DNA of 64,000 bases from an uncultured Luminiphilus sp. (lineage in GTDB: Bacteria > Pseudomonadota > Gammaproteobacteria > Pseudomonadales > Halieaceae): contig CALSMP010000011.1 of the NCBI GenBank assembly GCA_943787485.1, forward strand, positions 94,818 through 158,817, in the 5' to 3' direction. Every line of letters begins with the position of its first letter. The stretch's first letter is position 1. Of this stretch, positions 8,962 through 18,575 are shown piece by piece. The translations under genes and the position numbers were made by a program. The notes below the pieces were generated by a model. It saw nothing but the letters and a program-made list of their open reading frames with translations, was not told the DNA's origin and ran no database searches.

Positions 8962-10257
8962 TTACTGACGAATGTGGCCATCGCCGAAAACAACATACTT
9001 GCTAGAGGTCAAACCTTCGAGACCGACGGGACCGCGAGCGTGCAACTTATCCGTCGAAATGCCGATCTCCGCCCCCAGACCATATTCAAACCCATCCGCG
9101 AATCGGGTTGACGCGTTGATCATGACCGAGCTGGAGTCCACTTCTCTCAAAAACCGCATCGCCACCGAATGGTTCTCGGTCACAATGCTCTCGGTGTGCC
9201 CCGAGCTGTAACGTGCGATGTGTGCCATCGCTGCCTCGAGATCAGCAACAACTTTCACCGACAGGATGGGCGCGAGGTATTCGGTCTGCCAATCCTCCTC
9301 GGTGGCGGCCACCCTGATATCTGGGCTCAATGCCTGAGCTCTCCCACATCCCCGAAGCTCAACGCCCGCCGCCGCCAGGGCGTGGGCTATCGCGGGCAGT
9401 TGACCTGCCGCCGCTTCCGCCACCAACAGGGTTTCGAGGGTATTGCAGGTTCCGTAGCGCTGGGTCTTTGCATTTAAGGTAATCGCAAGCGCCTTTTCTG
9501 CATCGGCCTCGCCGTCAATATACACATGACAAATACCGTCTAGATGCTTTAGCACCGGCACGGTGGCCGAACCAGAGATGCGCTCGATAAGCCCTTTTCC
9601 GCCACGGGGTATCACCAAATCAACACTCTCTGACGCAGTGATCAACGCGCCGACCGCAGCACGATCTGTGGTGGGCACCACCCGTACCGCCGCCGCGGGT
9701 AAGCCTGCCGCGTTCATGCCTTCGGTCAGGCAGGCACCCAGAGCAAGATTGGACTCGATCGCTTCAGATCCCCCCCGAAGAATGGCAGCATTGCCTGCCT
9801 TGAGACAGAGACTCGCCGCCTCCACAGTCACGTTAGGGCGTGATTCGTAAATGATCGCAATAACCCCAAGAGGCACCCGCATTTTCCCCACCCGAATACC
9901 CGATGGCATGGTTCGCACATGATCAATTGCGCCGACGGGATCTGGCAGCGCAGCGACCTGCTGCAGGCTACCAAGCAGACCTTGTAGACGCGCTGGGGTC
10001 AGTTCAAGACGGTCTAGCAAGGCGGCATCAAGCCCCGTTTCTCGGCCTCTCGCCATATCCAGTGCATTGGCCTCGAGAAGGCTGTCTCTGCGCTCGTGAA
10101 GCACCTCACAGGTTGCCAGCAACGCCGCATTGCGAGTGGCCGCACTGGCACCGGCAAGCACTCTGGCCGCCAGCTTGGCCTGCTGTGCCAGCTCGCGGAC
10201 CTGCTGCTCGACATCGTTTACTGTCATTGCCTGCTTTTTGGTTGCCTGCTGTGTCAT
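8962..10257 (-). CDS. proA: Gamma-glutamyl phosphate reductase
   Basis: ProA reduces gamma-glutamyl phosphate to glutamate semialdehyde, the second step of proline synthesis. The 431-residue aldehyde-dehydrogenase-fold protein has [18 protein letters not shown], the catalytic cysteine in [13 protein letters not shown], and HTESIVTEN near the C-terminus. The ATG at 10257 sits behind CAGGTA; a second ATG ten codons in (10227) is preceded by GCAGGCA, because the start region is a 30-bp imperfect tandem duplication. proB is not in the window. This is the first gene of the long minus-strand run. Confidence 0.95.
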   Translation of the reverse strand: MTQQATKKQAMTVNDVEQQVRELAQQAKLAARVLAGASAATRNAALLATCEVLHERRDSLLEANALDMARGRETGLDAALLDRLELTPARLQGLLGSLQQVAALPDPVGAIDHVRTMPSGIRVGKMRVPLGVIAIIYESRPNVTVEAASLCLKAGNAAILRGGSEAIESNLALGACLTEGMNAAGLPAAAVRVVPTTDRAAVGALITASESVDLVIPRGGKGLIERISGSATVPVLKHLDGICHVYIDGEADAEKALAITLNAKTQRYGTCNTLETLLVAEAAAGQLPAIAHALAAAGVELRGCGRAQALSPDIRVAATEEDWQTEYLAPILSVKVVADLEAAMAHIARYSSGHTESIVTENHSVAMRFLREVDSSSVMINASTRFADGFEYGLGAEIGISTDKLHARGPVGLEGLTSSKYVVFGDGHIRQ

Positions 10258-10280
10258 TACCTGATCTTTGGTTGTCTGTT
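10221..10280 (-). repeat. 30-bp imperfect tandem duplication spanning the proA translation start
   Basis: Two adjacent 30-base units (10251-10280 and 10221-10250) align without gaps at roughly 24 of 30 positions. Each holds an A-rich segment followed by AGG(C/T)AATGACA, that is, a weak Shine-Dalgarno and an ATG in the same frame. The copy nearer the promoter carries the ATG at 10257, the other the ATG at 10227. Confidence 0.75.
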
Positions 10281-10442
10281 AGTAGCTGTGGGTCGCGATA
10301 CTCTATTCATAAGCAGAGGATTATACGCCGCTTTGGGATGGGGCCGACACGGGCCAGGCATAAAAGTCAGTGACTTGCTGCCAGTGCAAAGCGCCGTGGG
10401 GACTCGCGCCAATCACTCGTTGTTCCTATGTTGCAAATGCAG

Positions 10443-10470
10443 TTGACAATGATTCGCAATTGCATATGAT
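10443..10470 (+). promoter_or_regulatory. Predicted sigma-70 promoter of bfd, overlapping a Fur-like site
   Basis: A perfect -35 TTGACA (10443-10448) and a -10 TATGAT (10465-10470) are separated by 16 bases. Transcription would begin about at the bfd ATG (10477), leaving no room for a Shine-Dalgarno. Bases 10445-10463 between the hexamers match about 12 of 19 positions of the Fur consensus, as expected for repression by iron-loaded Fur. Confidence 0.65.
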
Positions 10471-10476
10471 AGCGTC

Positions 10477-10698
10477 ATGTATGTATGTCTCTGCAAAGGT
10501 GTGACGGATAAAGCCATCGCTTCGGCGGTAGCCGCTGGCGCCTGCAGCTTTAGCGCCGTGCAGGAGACTCTGGGCGTCTCCACGCAGTGTGGCTCCTGCG
10601 AGGGCCTAGCGAGAGCTATTGTCGCCGAGCTCGCTCCTCTGCCCAGCAGCCAGTTTTATGAGCTGGCCACGCCACCAGCTGCTCTTGCCTACGCCTAA
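10477..10698 (+). CDS. bfd: Bacterioferritin-associated ferredoxin
   Basis: Bfd is a [2Fe-2S] protein that donates electrons to bacterioferritin to release stored iron. The 73-residue protein begins MYVCLCKGVTDKAIASAV and has the four-cysteine cluster of the BFD-like domain: CxC at residues 4 and 6, then CGSC (TQCGSCEGLARAIV). It is followed by bfr, its expected partner. A strong promoter overlapping a Fur-like site abuts the start codon. The C-terminal tail after PSSQFYELA is not conserved in the family. Confidence 0.95.
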   Translation: MYVCLCKGVTDKAIASAVAAGACSFSAVQETLGVSTQCGSCEGLARAIVAELAPLPSSQFYELATPPAALAYA

Positions 10699-10708
10699 AA
10701 ACGCGGCT

Positions 10709-10727
10709 GAGAATCACAGTGATTCTC
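10709..10727. promoter_or_regulatory. Fur-box-like perfect palindrome between bfd and bfr
   Basis: GAGAATCAC-A-GTGATTCTC is a perfect 9-1-9 inverted repeat of the same length and layout as the Fur box GATAATGATAATCATTATC. It lies 10 bases after the bfd stop and about 43 bases upstream of the bfr -35 element. A bfd terminator is less likely because no proper T-run follows. Confidence 0.55.
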
Positions 10728-10770
10728 ATTAGAAATTTCTTTTAAATCATACATTTATTGCAGTTTTTGC

Positions 10771-10799
10771 TTGGTTAGGCCGCGCCCTCAGGCTATACT
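10771..10799 (+). promoter_or_regulatory. Predicted sigma-70 promoter of bfr
   Basis: TTGGTT (10771-10776) and TATACT (10794-10799) are 17 bases apart and lie 33 bases upstream of the bfr ATG. The Fur-like palindrome is upstream of the -35, not overlapping the promoter, so bfr need not be repressed together with bfd. Confidence 0.6.
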
Positions 10800-10831
10800 T
10801 TCGGCTCCCAAACCACGCAGAGATATCCAGC

Positions 10832-11317
10832 ATGAAAGGCGATGCCAAAGTCATCGAGCACTTGAACAAAATCCTCTACAACGAGCTAGTGGCAATCAAC
10901 CAGTATTTCTTGCACAGCAAGATGTACAAAGACTGGGGGCTAGTCGAACTGGCCGACCACGAGTACCACGAATCCATTGACGAAATGAAGCACGCCGATG
11001 AACTCGTAGAGCGAATTTTGTTTTTGGAAGGGCTACCCAACCTGCAGGACCTCGGCAAGCTCATGATCGGTGAAAACCCCCGGGAAATGCTCGAGTGCGA
11101 TCTGAAGCTCGAGCACATTGCCCACGAGGATCTAAAAGCCGCGGTCGCCCACTGCGAGGCGGTGAAAGACTTTATCTCACGGGACTTGGTTCAGCGAATT
11201 CTGGATGCCGAAGAGGAGCACATCGACTGGCTGGAAACCCAGCTATCACTGATGGATCGGATCGGGGAGCAGAATTATCTCCAAACCGCCATGAAAACGG
11301 TCAAACCGCCCGCGTGA
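10832..11317 (+). CDS. bfr: Bacterioferritin
   Basis: Bfr is the 24-subunit haem-containing ferritin that oxidises and stores iron. At 161 residues it has standard length. The first helix carries the ferroxidase glutamate in [11 protein letters not shown], the second site is in [18 protein letters not shown] (Glu, haem-ligand Met, His), and later ferroxidase residues lie in [10 protein letters not shown] and [11 protein letters not shown]. It has its own promoter. Its 3' end directly abuts the convergent grxD gene with no intergenic bases, leaving no room for a separate terminator. Confidence 0.97.
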   Translation: MKGDAKVIEHLNKILYNELVAINQYFLHSKMYKDWGLVELADHEYHESIDEMKHADELVERILFLEGLPNLQDLGKLMIGENPREMLECDLKLEHIAHEDLKAAVAHCEAVKDFISRDLVQRILDAEEEHIDWLETQLSLMDRIGEQNYLQTAMKTVKPPA

Positions 11318-11629
11318 TCAACCGTTGCCCTTGATCACCTCGGCCAACTCGCCTGACTCATCCATCTCCGTGATGATGTCGCAACCGCCGATCAGCTCTC
11401 CATCGACCCACAGCTGCGGAAAGGTTGGCCAGTTCGCGTATTTGGGGAGATTGGCGCGAATCTCTGGATTGGACAACACGTCCACATAGGCAAAACGTTC
11501 GCCGACAGCCGCTAGTGCCTGCACCACTCGCGCGGAAAAGCCGCACTGAGGCTGGTTGGGAGACCCCTTCATGTATAGGATCACACGATTTGCCGTGATT
11601 TGATCCTTGATGGTGTCCATAATGTCCAT
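11318..11629 (-). CDS. grxD: Monothiol glutaredoxin, Grx4 family
   Basis: Monothiol (CGFS) glutaredoxins carry and transfer [2Fe-2S] clusters. The 103-residue product has KGSPNQPQCGFSARVVQAL with the CGFS active site, then WPTFPQLWVDGELIGGCDI, the glutathione-binding region. An AGGAG six bases upstream supports the ATG at 11629; a second ATG follows three codons later. Its placement tail-to-tail with bfr groups it with iron metabolism. Confidence 0.96.
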   Translation of the reverse strand: MDIMDTIKDQITANRVILYMKGSPNQPQCGFSARVVQALAAVGERFAYVDVLSNPEIRANLPKYANWPTFPQLWVDGELIGGCDIITEMDESGELAEVIKGNG

Positions 11630-11810
11630 TGCGCTCTCCTGCGGGCCGTCGCTTGACTCGGGTCGTGGACTTATTCCCCGACCTAGCCTCTATAATGTGG
11701 GGTTTTTAGCAGATTACAAGCCCCCGAGAGCAGTTTGACCTTAAGCGCACAACGAGTATCCTAGCCGGTTTTTTTACGTTGTCGTCACCACTAAACCATT
11801 GAGGAACATC

Positions 11811-12986
11811 ATGTCGGCCCTGATGCCCACTTACAAACGGTTGCCGCTGGCTTTTAGTCGCGGCGCAGGCGCCATCCTGTGGGATCAGCGCGGGCAACGT
11901 TATCTGGACGGGCTGTCGGGTATTGCCGTGACCAATCTGGGACATTGTCACCCGGCCATCACCGAAACCATTGCGACGCAATCAAGCACCTTGTTGCATA
12001 CCTCCAATCTGTTTCGTATACCCGCCCAGGAACGACTCGCCGCCGAGCTCACCAGCGCCACCGGCATGGATTCGAGTTTTTTCTGTAACTCAGGCGCCGA
12101 GGCTAATGAAGCCGCAATAAAGCTCGCGCGCCGCTACGGCCATCAGCGCGGCGCAAAAATCCCGTCAATAATTGTGCTAGAGAGCGCCTTCCACGGACGA
12201 ACGATGGGCGCCTTGGCGGCAACGGCAGGGCATATCATGCAAGCCGATTTCGAGCCCATGCTGCCCGGGTTCATCCGCGTGCCGCGAGAAGACCTGTCGG
12301 CCCTGAAGGCCTTGACCGACAACACCGACATTTGTGCCATTTTGGTGGAGCCCGTGCAGGGGGAAGGCGGCGTGCGGCCGCTCGCAGAGCAGTACCTTCG
12401 GGAACTCCGAAACCTGTGTGATCAGCAGCAATGGCTGCTCATGTTCGACGAAGTCCAAAGTGGCAACGGCCGCTGCGGGGCTCTGTATGCGTTTCAACGG
12501 CTAGGGGTCGCCCCGGATGTGCTGACCACCGCCAAGGGTTTGGGCAACGGTTTTCCCATTGGCGTCTGTTTGGCCAAGGGCAATGCGGCCGAGGTGCTGG
12601 GAGCGGGCCACCACGGCACGACTTTTGGCGGCAGCCCGCTAGCCTGCGCCGTTGCCAGCACGGTAATCAACATCCTTTCCAGCGAGACGCTGTGGTCTCA
12701 AGCCGATCCCATTCGACAGGCTATCCTGACCGCCTTCGAGGCCGAACTCGAGGATGCCAGCGTCGTTACTGACATTCGGGGACTGGGCCTGATGATAGGT
12801 ATCGAAACCGCGCTACCCACCGACGGGCTTGTGCAGCGAGCGCTCGACAGAGGCATCATTGTGAACGTCACCGCAGGCAACACCATCAGGTTGCTGCCGC
12901 CTCTGGTTATGTCACTCGATGAAGCCGGAGAACTGGGTGCCGGCGTCGCACAGGTACTGAACCAAACAACCCGAGACACACCATGA
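11811..12986 (+). CDS. argD: Acetylornithine aminotransferase
   Basis: ArgD is a PLP-dependent class III aminotransferase of arginine (and often lysine) synthesis. The 391-residue protein shows [17 protein letters not shown], the aspartate of [15 protein letters not shown], and the PLP-binding lysine in [14 protein letters not shown] chose the ATG at 11811, which has GAGGA at the right distance; a TTG four codons upstream is also in frame. A TATAAT at 11691-11696 may be part of its promoter. The stop overlaps the argF start by four bases (ATGA). Confidence 0.95.
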   Translation: MSALMPTYKRLPLAFSRGAGAILWDQRGQRYLDGLSGIAVTNLGHCHPAITETIATQSSTLLHTSNLFRIPAQERLAAELTSATGMDSSFFCNSGAEANEAAIKLARRYGHQRGAKIPSIIVLESAFHGRTMGALAATAGHIMQADFEPMLPGFIRVPREDLSALKALTDNTDICAILVEPVQGEGGVRPLAEQYLRELRNLCDQQQWLLMFDEVQSGNGRCGALYAFQRLGVAPDVLTTAKGLGNGFPIGVCLAKGNAAEVLGAGHHGTTFGGSPLACAVASTVINILSSETLWSQADPIRQAILTAFEAELEDASVVTDIRGLGLMIGIETALPTDGLVQRALDRGIIVNVTAGNTIRLLPPLVMSLDEAGELGAGVAQVLNQTTRDTP

Positions 12987-13882
12987 CACGTCACTTTTTG
13001 ACCCTCAACGACCTCACGCCGAACGAGTGCCGTGATTTGCTGGCTCGGGCAAGCGAACTGAAGGCGCTGCAACGCAGCGGGATTGCTCACGCAAACTTCC
13101 CGGGCAAAGTGTTAGCTATGATCTTTGCGAAGGCCTCCACGCGCACCCGAGTGTCTTTTGAGGCGGGCATGGTCCAGTTGGGCGGCAGCGCACTATTTCT
13201 GTCTTCAGCTGACACCCAGCTAGGCCGTGGTGAACCGATCGAGGACTCGGCTCGCGTTATCTCCTCGATGGTCGATCTGGTGATGATTCGGACCTTTGCT
13301 CATAGCGACGTGGAGCGCTTCGCGGCCCATTCGCAGGTACCGGTCATCAATGGTTTAACCGATGATTTTCATCCCTGTCAGCTGTTGGCCGACATGCAAA
13401 CCTGGTTTGAGCACCGCGGCGATATTGCGGGGCGTCGCGTATGTTGGTTGGGGGATGGCAATAACATGTGCCAGTCCTACATGAACGCCGCGAAATTGCT
13501 CGATTTCGAGCTGATCATTGCCTGCCCTGAGGGGTACGAGCCTGCGGGTGATCTTCTGGCCCAAAACGGCGATCGCGTCCGCATCGTGCACGATCCCAAG
13601 GACGCTGTGCAAGGCTGTCACCTACTAGTGACCGACGTTTGGGCCTCGATGGGGCAAGAACAGGAGCAAAACATCCGGGCGCGGGCGATGGCGCCTTTCC
13701 AGCTCAACGCCGACTTGCTCGCCCGCGCTGAGTCAGATGCCTTGTATATGCACTGCCTGCCGGCCCATCGGGGTGAGGAAATCAGCGCAGAACTCATGGA
13801 CGCTTCTGGCTCAGTGATTTGGGAAGAAGCCGAGAACCGGCTGCACGCGCAGAAGGCACTCATGGAGCTGCTGCTGAAATAG
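12983..13882 (+). CDS. argF: Ornithine carbamoyltransferase
   Basis: ArgF joins ornithine and carbamoyl phosphate to give citrulline. The 299-residue protein has the carbamoyl-phosphate motif [13 protein letters not shown], the HPCQ motif in [26 protein letters not shown], and the ornithine-binding HCLP in [14 protein letters not shown]. It starts inside the argD stop, forming an argDF unit. argH is at 51510; argG is not in the window. Confidence 0.96.
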   Translation: MTRHFLTLNDLTPNECRDLLARASELKALQRSGIAHANFPGKVLAMIFAKASTRTRVSFEAGMVQLGGSALFLSSADTQLGRGEPIEDSARVISSMVDLVMIRTFAHSDVERFAAHSQVPVINGLTDDFHPCQLLADMQTWFEHRGDIAGRRVCWLGDGNNMCQSYMNAAKLLDFELIIACPEGYEPAGDLLAQNGDRVRIVHDPKDAVQGCHLLVTDVWASMGQEQEQNIRARAMAPFQLNADLLARAESDALYMHCLPAHRGEEISAELMDASGSVIWEEAENRLHAQKALMELLLK

Positions 13883-13962
13883 CGCGACTATTGCTTCAGC
13901 TCTCCGCGTGCTGCTGTTCACCGTGGGCATAATTGACAAATTTATGAAAAAAAAACCGCTGT

Positions 13963-14059
13963 CTATCCACACCCTATCCCCTGCCCCTCTTCAAAGCATA
14001 TAAAGCAACTTAAGCAATAGTTAGCACTTACATGCAGCCCTGTTAACACCCTGTCCACA
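13963..14059. promoter_or_regulatory. Two DnaA-box-like nonamers upstream of nrdA
   Basis: CTATCCACA (13963-13971) differs from the DnaA box TTATCCACA at one position, and CTGTCCACA (14051-14059) at two. E. coli nrdAB is controlled by DnaA through similar sites, so the location is sensible, but two degenerate nonamers are weak evidence. Confidence 0.35.
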
Positions 14060-14081
14060 GGAAATCCCCCTGATTTCGGTA

Positions 14082-14110
14082 TTGCATTACGTCCAATACC
14101 CTCCTATCTT
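14082..14110 (+). promoter_or_regulatory. Predicted nrdAB promoter
   Basis: TTGCAT (14082-14087) and TATCTT (14105-14110) have 17-base spacing. The -10 lies inside the upstream NrdR-like box, which fits repression of nrdAB by NrdR. Confidence 0.45.
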
Positions 14111-14146
14111 GGGGATCGGGTGGCCGATAACCCCTATATGTAGGGT
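14101..14146. promoter_or_regulatory. Pair of NrdR-box-like palindromes
   Basis: CCCCTATATGTAGGGT (14131-14146) resembles the NrdR consensus (ACACWATATATWGTGT type). A weaker match, CTCCTATCTTGGGGAT (14101-14116), lies 30 bases upstream, about three helical turns, which is the typical NrdR spacing. Together they span the predicted -10 and the early transcribed region. Confidence 0.5.
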
Positions 14147-14246
14147 TTTGGCCCAAAAAGCGCTAGACCCAAACAACAACAACTCAATTCTGGAAATTGC
14201 TGGCCAGCTACTGGCTTTTTTTTGACATTGACGAGGCTCAAATAAG

Positions 14247-17138
14247 ATGCAGACAAGCACAGAAGTAGGGACGTCAACGCCTTCTCCTGCCCCAACCTCA
14301 GACTCGAATACCGATATAGGACAACAAGCAAGACTTCAGGCCACGGCACCCGGCCAGCTCCGCGTCATCAAACGCAACGGCACGGTGGTGACTTTTGAAG
14401 ACAGCAAGATTTCCGTGGCGATTACGAAGGCTTTTTTGGCGGTAGAAGGCGGCACCGCAGCGGCGAGCAGTCGTATCCACGAAACCGTGGCGAAGCTCAC
14501 CGAACAGGTCATGACAACCTTTAAGCGGCGAATGCCCTCTGGCGGCACCATCCACATTGAAGACATTCAGGATCAGGTGGAACTGGCACTGATGCGTGCC
14601 GGCGAGCACAAAATCGCACGGGACTATGTTATTTATCGAGAAGAGCGAGCCCGGGAGCGCGCCGCTAAAGCGGCTCTGTCACCGGAGACAGAGGCAACGG
14701 CTAGCACGATTAATGTGGTGCAGCCCGACGGCACCCGCGCGCCTCTGGATATCGCGCGGATCCAAACCATTGTTGGAGAAGCCTGTGCCGGTCTCACCGA
14801 CGTCAGCGAAAATGCCATTATCGATGAAGCGCTGCGCAATCTTTACGATGGCGTAACCCCGACCGAGGTCAGTACCGCGCTAGTGATTACGGCGCGAACA
14901 CTTATCGAACAGGAACCCAACTTCAGCTATGCGGCGGCGAGACTGTTGCTAGACGATCTGCGCGCCGAAGCGTTGAGCTTTCTTGGCGTGGCAGACACGG
15001 CCACCCAACAGGACATGACACAACATTACCCGGCGGCACTCACCGCCTTTATCCAGCGCGGAGTGGAGCTAGAGCTGCTGTCACCAGAGTTACTCGAATT
15101 CGACCTCGATCAATTGGGGCAAGCGTTGCTGCCCGAGCGAGATCTGCAGTTCAGCTATCTCGGTTTGCAAACTCTCTACGACCGCTACTTCATCCACGCA
15201 AACGATATTCGCATCGAGTTGCCTCAGATATTTTTCATGCGCGTTGCGATGGGGCTGTCTATTCGTGAAGATAATCGGAATGCGCGAGCCATTGAGTTCT
15301 ACCAACTGCTGTCGTCTTTTGACTACATGAGTTCAACGCCCACGCTTTTCAACGCCGGCACCCTGCGGTCCCAGCTCTCGAGCTGCTACCTCACCACTGT
15401 GCCAGATGACTTGTTCGGCATATACGGCGCCATTCAGGACAATGCCATGCTGTCGAAGTTCGCCGGCGGGTTAGGCAATGACTGGACGCCGGTACGCGCT
15501 ATGGGATCCTATATCAAAGGAACCAATGGCAAGAGCCAAGGTCTGGTACCTTTTCTGAAAGTCGTGAATGACACCGCTGTAGCGGTAAACCAGGGCGGTA
15601 AGCGTAAAGGGGCAGTTTGCGCCTATCTGGAGACCTGGCACCTGGACATTGAAGAGTTTCTGGATCTGCGTAAGAACACCGGCGACGACCGACGTCGTAC
15701 TCACGACATGAACACCGCGAACTGGATTCCCGATCTGTTCATGAAGCGTGTATTTGAAGACGGCGATTGGACTCTGTTCTCACCCAACGACGCGCCCGAC
15801 CTGCACGATCTCTACGGCACCGCCTTTGAAACGCGCTATGCCGAATATGAAGAGATGGCGCGCAACGGCCAACTCAAACTGTATAAAACACTTAAAGCGC
15901 AGAACTTGTGGCGCAAAATGCTCGGCATGATTTTTGAAACAGGTCACCCTTGGATGACATTCAAGGATCCTTGCAACCTGCGATCCCCGCAACAACACAC
16001 GGGTGTCGTGCACTCTTCTAACCTGTGCACGGAAATTACGCTCAACACCAGCGCCGATGAGATAGCGGTGTGCAACTTGGGCTCGGTGAATTTGCCGCAG
16101 CATATCGAGAACGGCGCACTCAATGTCGACAAGCTACGAAAGACCGTGCGCACAGCAATTCGCATGCTCGATAACGTAATAGACATTAACTACTACTCGG
16201 TGCCAGCAGCAGAGCAATCCAATATGCGTCATCGCCCTATCGGCCTTGGCTTGATGGGTTTCCAGGATGCTCTGTACAAAATCGACGTATCCTACGCCTC
16301 TGAAGGCGCCGTCGAGTTTGCCGATCGCTCCATGGAAGCTATCAGCTACTTTGCGATCGAGGCCTCCAGCGAGTTGGCGCAAGAGCGCGGGCGTTACTCA
16401 AGCTACGAGGGATCGTTGTGGAGCCAGGGCATTTTCCCGCTGGACTCCCTAGACATTCTGGTGCAGCAGCGGGGCGAGCAGTATATCGCCGTTAACAAGG
16501 ACAAAACCCTCGATTGGGATGCCCTTAAAACCAAGGTCGCTGCCAATGGCATGCGCAACTCCAACGTGATGGCTATCGCGCCGACAGCCACCATTGCCAA
16601 TATCACGGGTGTTTCCCAGTCTATTGAGCCGACTTATCAAAACCTGTACGTCAAATCGAATTTGTCGGGTGAGTTCACCGTAGTGAACCCCTACCTCGTT
16701 GCAGATCTCAAGGCACATGGGTTGTGGGACAAGGTGATGGTCAACGATCTCAAGTACTACGATGGATCAGTGCAGTCGATAGACCGCATCCCCGCTGACC
16801 TCAAAGCCAAGTACTCGACCGCGTTCGAAGTTGAGCCACGGTGGCTGGTTGACAGCGCGAGCCGACGTCAGAAGTGGATTGATCAGGCGCAATCCCTCAA
16901 CTTGTACATCAACAACGCCAGCGGCAAGAAGCTTGACGTGACGTATCGTATGGCGTGGTTCAATGGCCTCAAGACGACTTACTACCTGCGCTCACTCGCA
17001 GCCACAGGAACAGAGAAGTCGACCGTTGAGACCGGCAAACTGAATGCTGTTTCATCAGGCGCCACTGCGGCGCCACAACCCGCACCGGTGCCCCAAGCGT
17101 GCTCTTTGGACGATCCGGACTGTGAAGCTTGCCAATAA
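14247..17138 (+). CDS. nrdA: Class Ia ribonucleoside-diphosphate reductase, alpha subunit (two ATP-cones)
   Basis: NrdA reduces ribonucleoside diphosphates to deoxyribonucleotides using a radical from NrdB. The 963 residues match the long Pseudomonas-type NrdA. Two N-terminal ATP-cone domains are visible (RVIKRNGTVVTFEDSKI, about residues 31-125, and VVQPDGTRAPLDIARI, about 155-245), followed by the catalytic barrel with STPTLFNAGT, QLSSCYL, the NLCTEITL cysteine/glutamate motif, and APTATIANITG. The C-terminus ends in CEAC, the mobile redox pair. Two cones suggest allosteric activity control by ATP/dATP. nrdB follows after 24 bases. Confidence 0.97.
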   Translation: MQTSTEVGTSTPSPAPTSDSNTDIGQQARLQATAPGQLRVIKRNGTVVTFEDSKISVAITKAFLAVEGGTAAASSRIHETVAKLTEQVMTTFKRRMPSGGTIHIEDIQDQVELALMRAGEHKIARDYVIYREERARERAAKAALSPETEATASTINVVQPDGTRAPLDIARIQTIVGEACAGLTDVSENAIIDEALRNLYDGVTPTEVSTALVITARTLIEQEPNFSYAAARLLLDDLRAEALSFLGVADTATQQDMTQHYPAALTAFIQRGVELELLSPELLEFDLDQLGQALLPERDLQFSYLGLQTLYDRYFIHANDIRIELPQIFFMRVAMGLSIREDNRNARAIEFYQLLSSFDYMSSTPTLFNAGTLRSQLSSCYLTTVPDDLFGIYGAIQDNAMLSKFAGGLGNDWTPVRAMGSYIKGTNGKSQGLVPFLKVVNDTAVAVNQGGKRKGAVCAYLETWHLDIEEFLDLRKNTGDDRRRTHDMNTANWIPDLFMKRVFEDGDWTLFSPNDAPDLHDLYGTAFETRYAEYEEMARNGQLKLYKTLKAQNLWRKMLGMIFETGHPWMTFKDPCNLRSPQQHTGVVHSSNLCTEITLNTSADEIAVCNLGSVNLPQHIENGALNVDKLRKTVRTAIRMLDNVIDINYYSVPAAEQSNMRHRPIGLGLMGFQDALYKIDVSYASEGAVEFADRSMEAISYFAIEASSELAQERGRYSSYEGSLWSQGIFPLDSLDILVQQRGEQYIAVNKDKTLDWDALKTKVAANGMRNSNVMAIAPTATIANITGVSQSIEPTYQNLYVKSNLSGEFTVVNPYLVADLKAHGLWDKVMVNDLKYYDGSVQSIDRIPADLKAKYSTAFEVEPRWLVDSASRRQKWIDQAQSLNLYINNASGKKLDVTYRMAWFNGLKTTYYLRSLAATGTEKSTVETGKLNAVSSGATAAPQPAPVPQACSLDDPDCEACQ

Positions 17139-17162
17139 CCAAGCCGAATGAAATAACGGAGT

Positions 17163-18443
17163 ATGACAATGCTTACTTGGGATGATTACAACAACGAAGA
17201 AGCGCTGAATGCGACGCCACCGGCGCCGGTCGTAGATAAAGCCGTAGAGACTTTGGCTGAACCAGCCCCAGCACCTACGCCGCAGGAAGCAGTCTCGGCA
17301 ACGAATCGTGAGGGGGTTGCCGCTGACGCCGAAGCGGCGGCAGCGATGGCCAACGTCGACCTCGCAAAAGCCGCACTCGAAGAGCTCGATGTAGCGCCCG
17401 GTCTCGAAGAACTGGAAATGGGTGCCGCTCGGGTCAGCGTCGATGAAAAAGCGATGATTAACTGCCGCGCTGATCTAAATCAGCTGGTACCTTTTAAATA
17501 CGACTGGGCCTGGCAAAAGTATATCGATGGCTGTGCCAATCACTGGATGCCGCAAGAAATCAACATGACCGCTGACGTTGCTACCTGGCGTAGCAATGAC
17601 GGACTGTCAGAGGACGAGCGACGAATTGTGATGCGCTCCCTCGGCTACTTCTCGACAGCCGACTCCCTTGTGGCAAACAACCTGGTGCTGGCGCTGTACC
17701 GGCTCATCACCAATCCGGAGTGCCGCCAATATCTGTTACGGCAGGCCTTTGAAGAGGCGATTCACACCCATGCATACCAGTACTGCATTGAGTCCCTGGG
17801 TATGGATGAAGGCGAAGTTTTCAACATGTATCGTGAGGTGCCATCCGTGGCTGCGAAGGCGGCGTGGAGCATCAGCCACACCCACAGCCTTTCAGACCCA
17901 AACTTCCGTACCGGCACGCCCGAAACCGATCAGGAGTTGCTGCGTAATTTAATTGGCTTCTATTGCGTCACTGAAGGCATTTTCTTCTACTGTGGATTTA
18001 CTCAAATACTGTCGATGGGTCGCCGCAACAAGATGACCGGTGTAGCGGAGCAATTCCAATACATCCTTCGAGACGAATCGATGCATCTCAACTTCGGTAT
18101 CGATGTCATCAATCAGATCAAACTGGAGAATCCCAGCTTGTGGACCGAAGAGTTCAAGCAGGAAGCCATCCAGATGATTCTCGAGGGCACGGAGCTTGAA
18201 ATTGCCTACGCCCGCGACACGATGCCCCGCGGCGTTCTGGGCATGAATGCATCGATGATGGAGGAGTACCTGCAATTTATTTGTAACCGCCGACTCATCC
18301 AGATTGGATTGCCCGAGCAGTTCCCCGGCGCACAAAACCCCTTCCCCTGGATGTCAGAGATCATGGATTTGCGTAAGGAGAAGAACTTCTTCGAAACCCG
18401 TGTGATCGAGTATCAAACAGGTGGGGCACTTAGCTGGGACTAA
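17163..18443 (+). CDS. nrdB: Class Ia ribonucleoside-diphosphate reductase, beta subunit
   Basis: NrdB holds the di-iron centre and the tyrosyl radical used by NrdA. The 426-residue protein has an Ala/Pro/Glu-rich, probably disordered N-terminal extension of about 90 residues, also seen in Pseudomonas-type NrdB, before the core beginning [17 protein letters not shown]. The iron-ligand helix [12 protein letters not shown] gives Glu, His and, seven residues after the Glu, the radical tyrosine; later ligands are in [12 protein letters not shown]. The C-terminal tail [17 protein letters not shown] binds NrdA. A terminator follows. Confidence 0.97.
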   Translation: MTMLTWDDYNNEEALNATPPAPVVDKAVETLAEPAPAPTPQEAVSATNREGVAADAEAAAAMANVDLAKAALEELDVAPGLEELEMGAARVSVDEKAMINCRADLNQLVPFKYDWAWQKYIDGCANHWMPQEINMTADVATWRSNDGLSEDERRIVMRSLGYFSTADSLVANNLVLALYRLITNPECRQYLLRQAFEEAIHTHAYQYCIESLGMDEGEVFNMYREVPSVAAKAAWSISHTHSLSDPNFRTGTPETDQELLRNLIGFYCVTEGIFFYCGFTQILSMGRRNKMTGVAEQFQYILRDESMHLNFGIDVINQIKLENPSLWTEEFKQEAIQMILEGTELEIAYARDTMPRGVLGMNASMMEEYLQFICNRRLIQIGLPEQFPGAQNPFPWMSEIMDLRKEKNFFETRVIEYQTGGALSWD

Positions 18444-18467
18444 GCAAATCCCTGCCAAACATCTAAC

Positions 18468-18500
18468 AAAAAAGCCGCGATCATCCTCGCGGCTTTTTTG
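18468..18500. terminator. Bidirectional intrinsic terminator between nrdB and dinG
   Basis: A 13-bp perfect stem (AAAAAAGCCGCGA / TCGCGGCTTTTTT) with a 6-base loop. It has a T-run on both strands, so it can end the nrdAB transcript and also the convergent dinG transcript. Confidence 0.9.
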
Positions 18501-18575
18501 TTGGCGCCGCCGTCTTTTCTCTATCGAATACCACCCGCTGAATAAGCGCAGCGTTCACCCGACAAAAACGGTAGG

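Larger units (their letters stand above)
13883..14246. other. 364-base intergenic region: nrdAB control region
   Basis: No convincing gene is present. The first part is A-rich (nine consecutive A near 13945) with two DnaA-box-like nonamers; the second part holds a predicted promoter overlapped by a pair of NrdR-like boxes. A leader of about 135 bases follows before the nrdA ATG. Confidence 0.6.

Noticed and set aside
10709..10727. Palindrome after bfd read as a terminator
   Set aside because: The stem is only four of nine GC and is followed by ATTAGAAATTTC rather than a T-run. A Fur-like site is the better reading.
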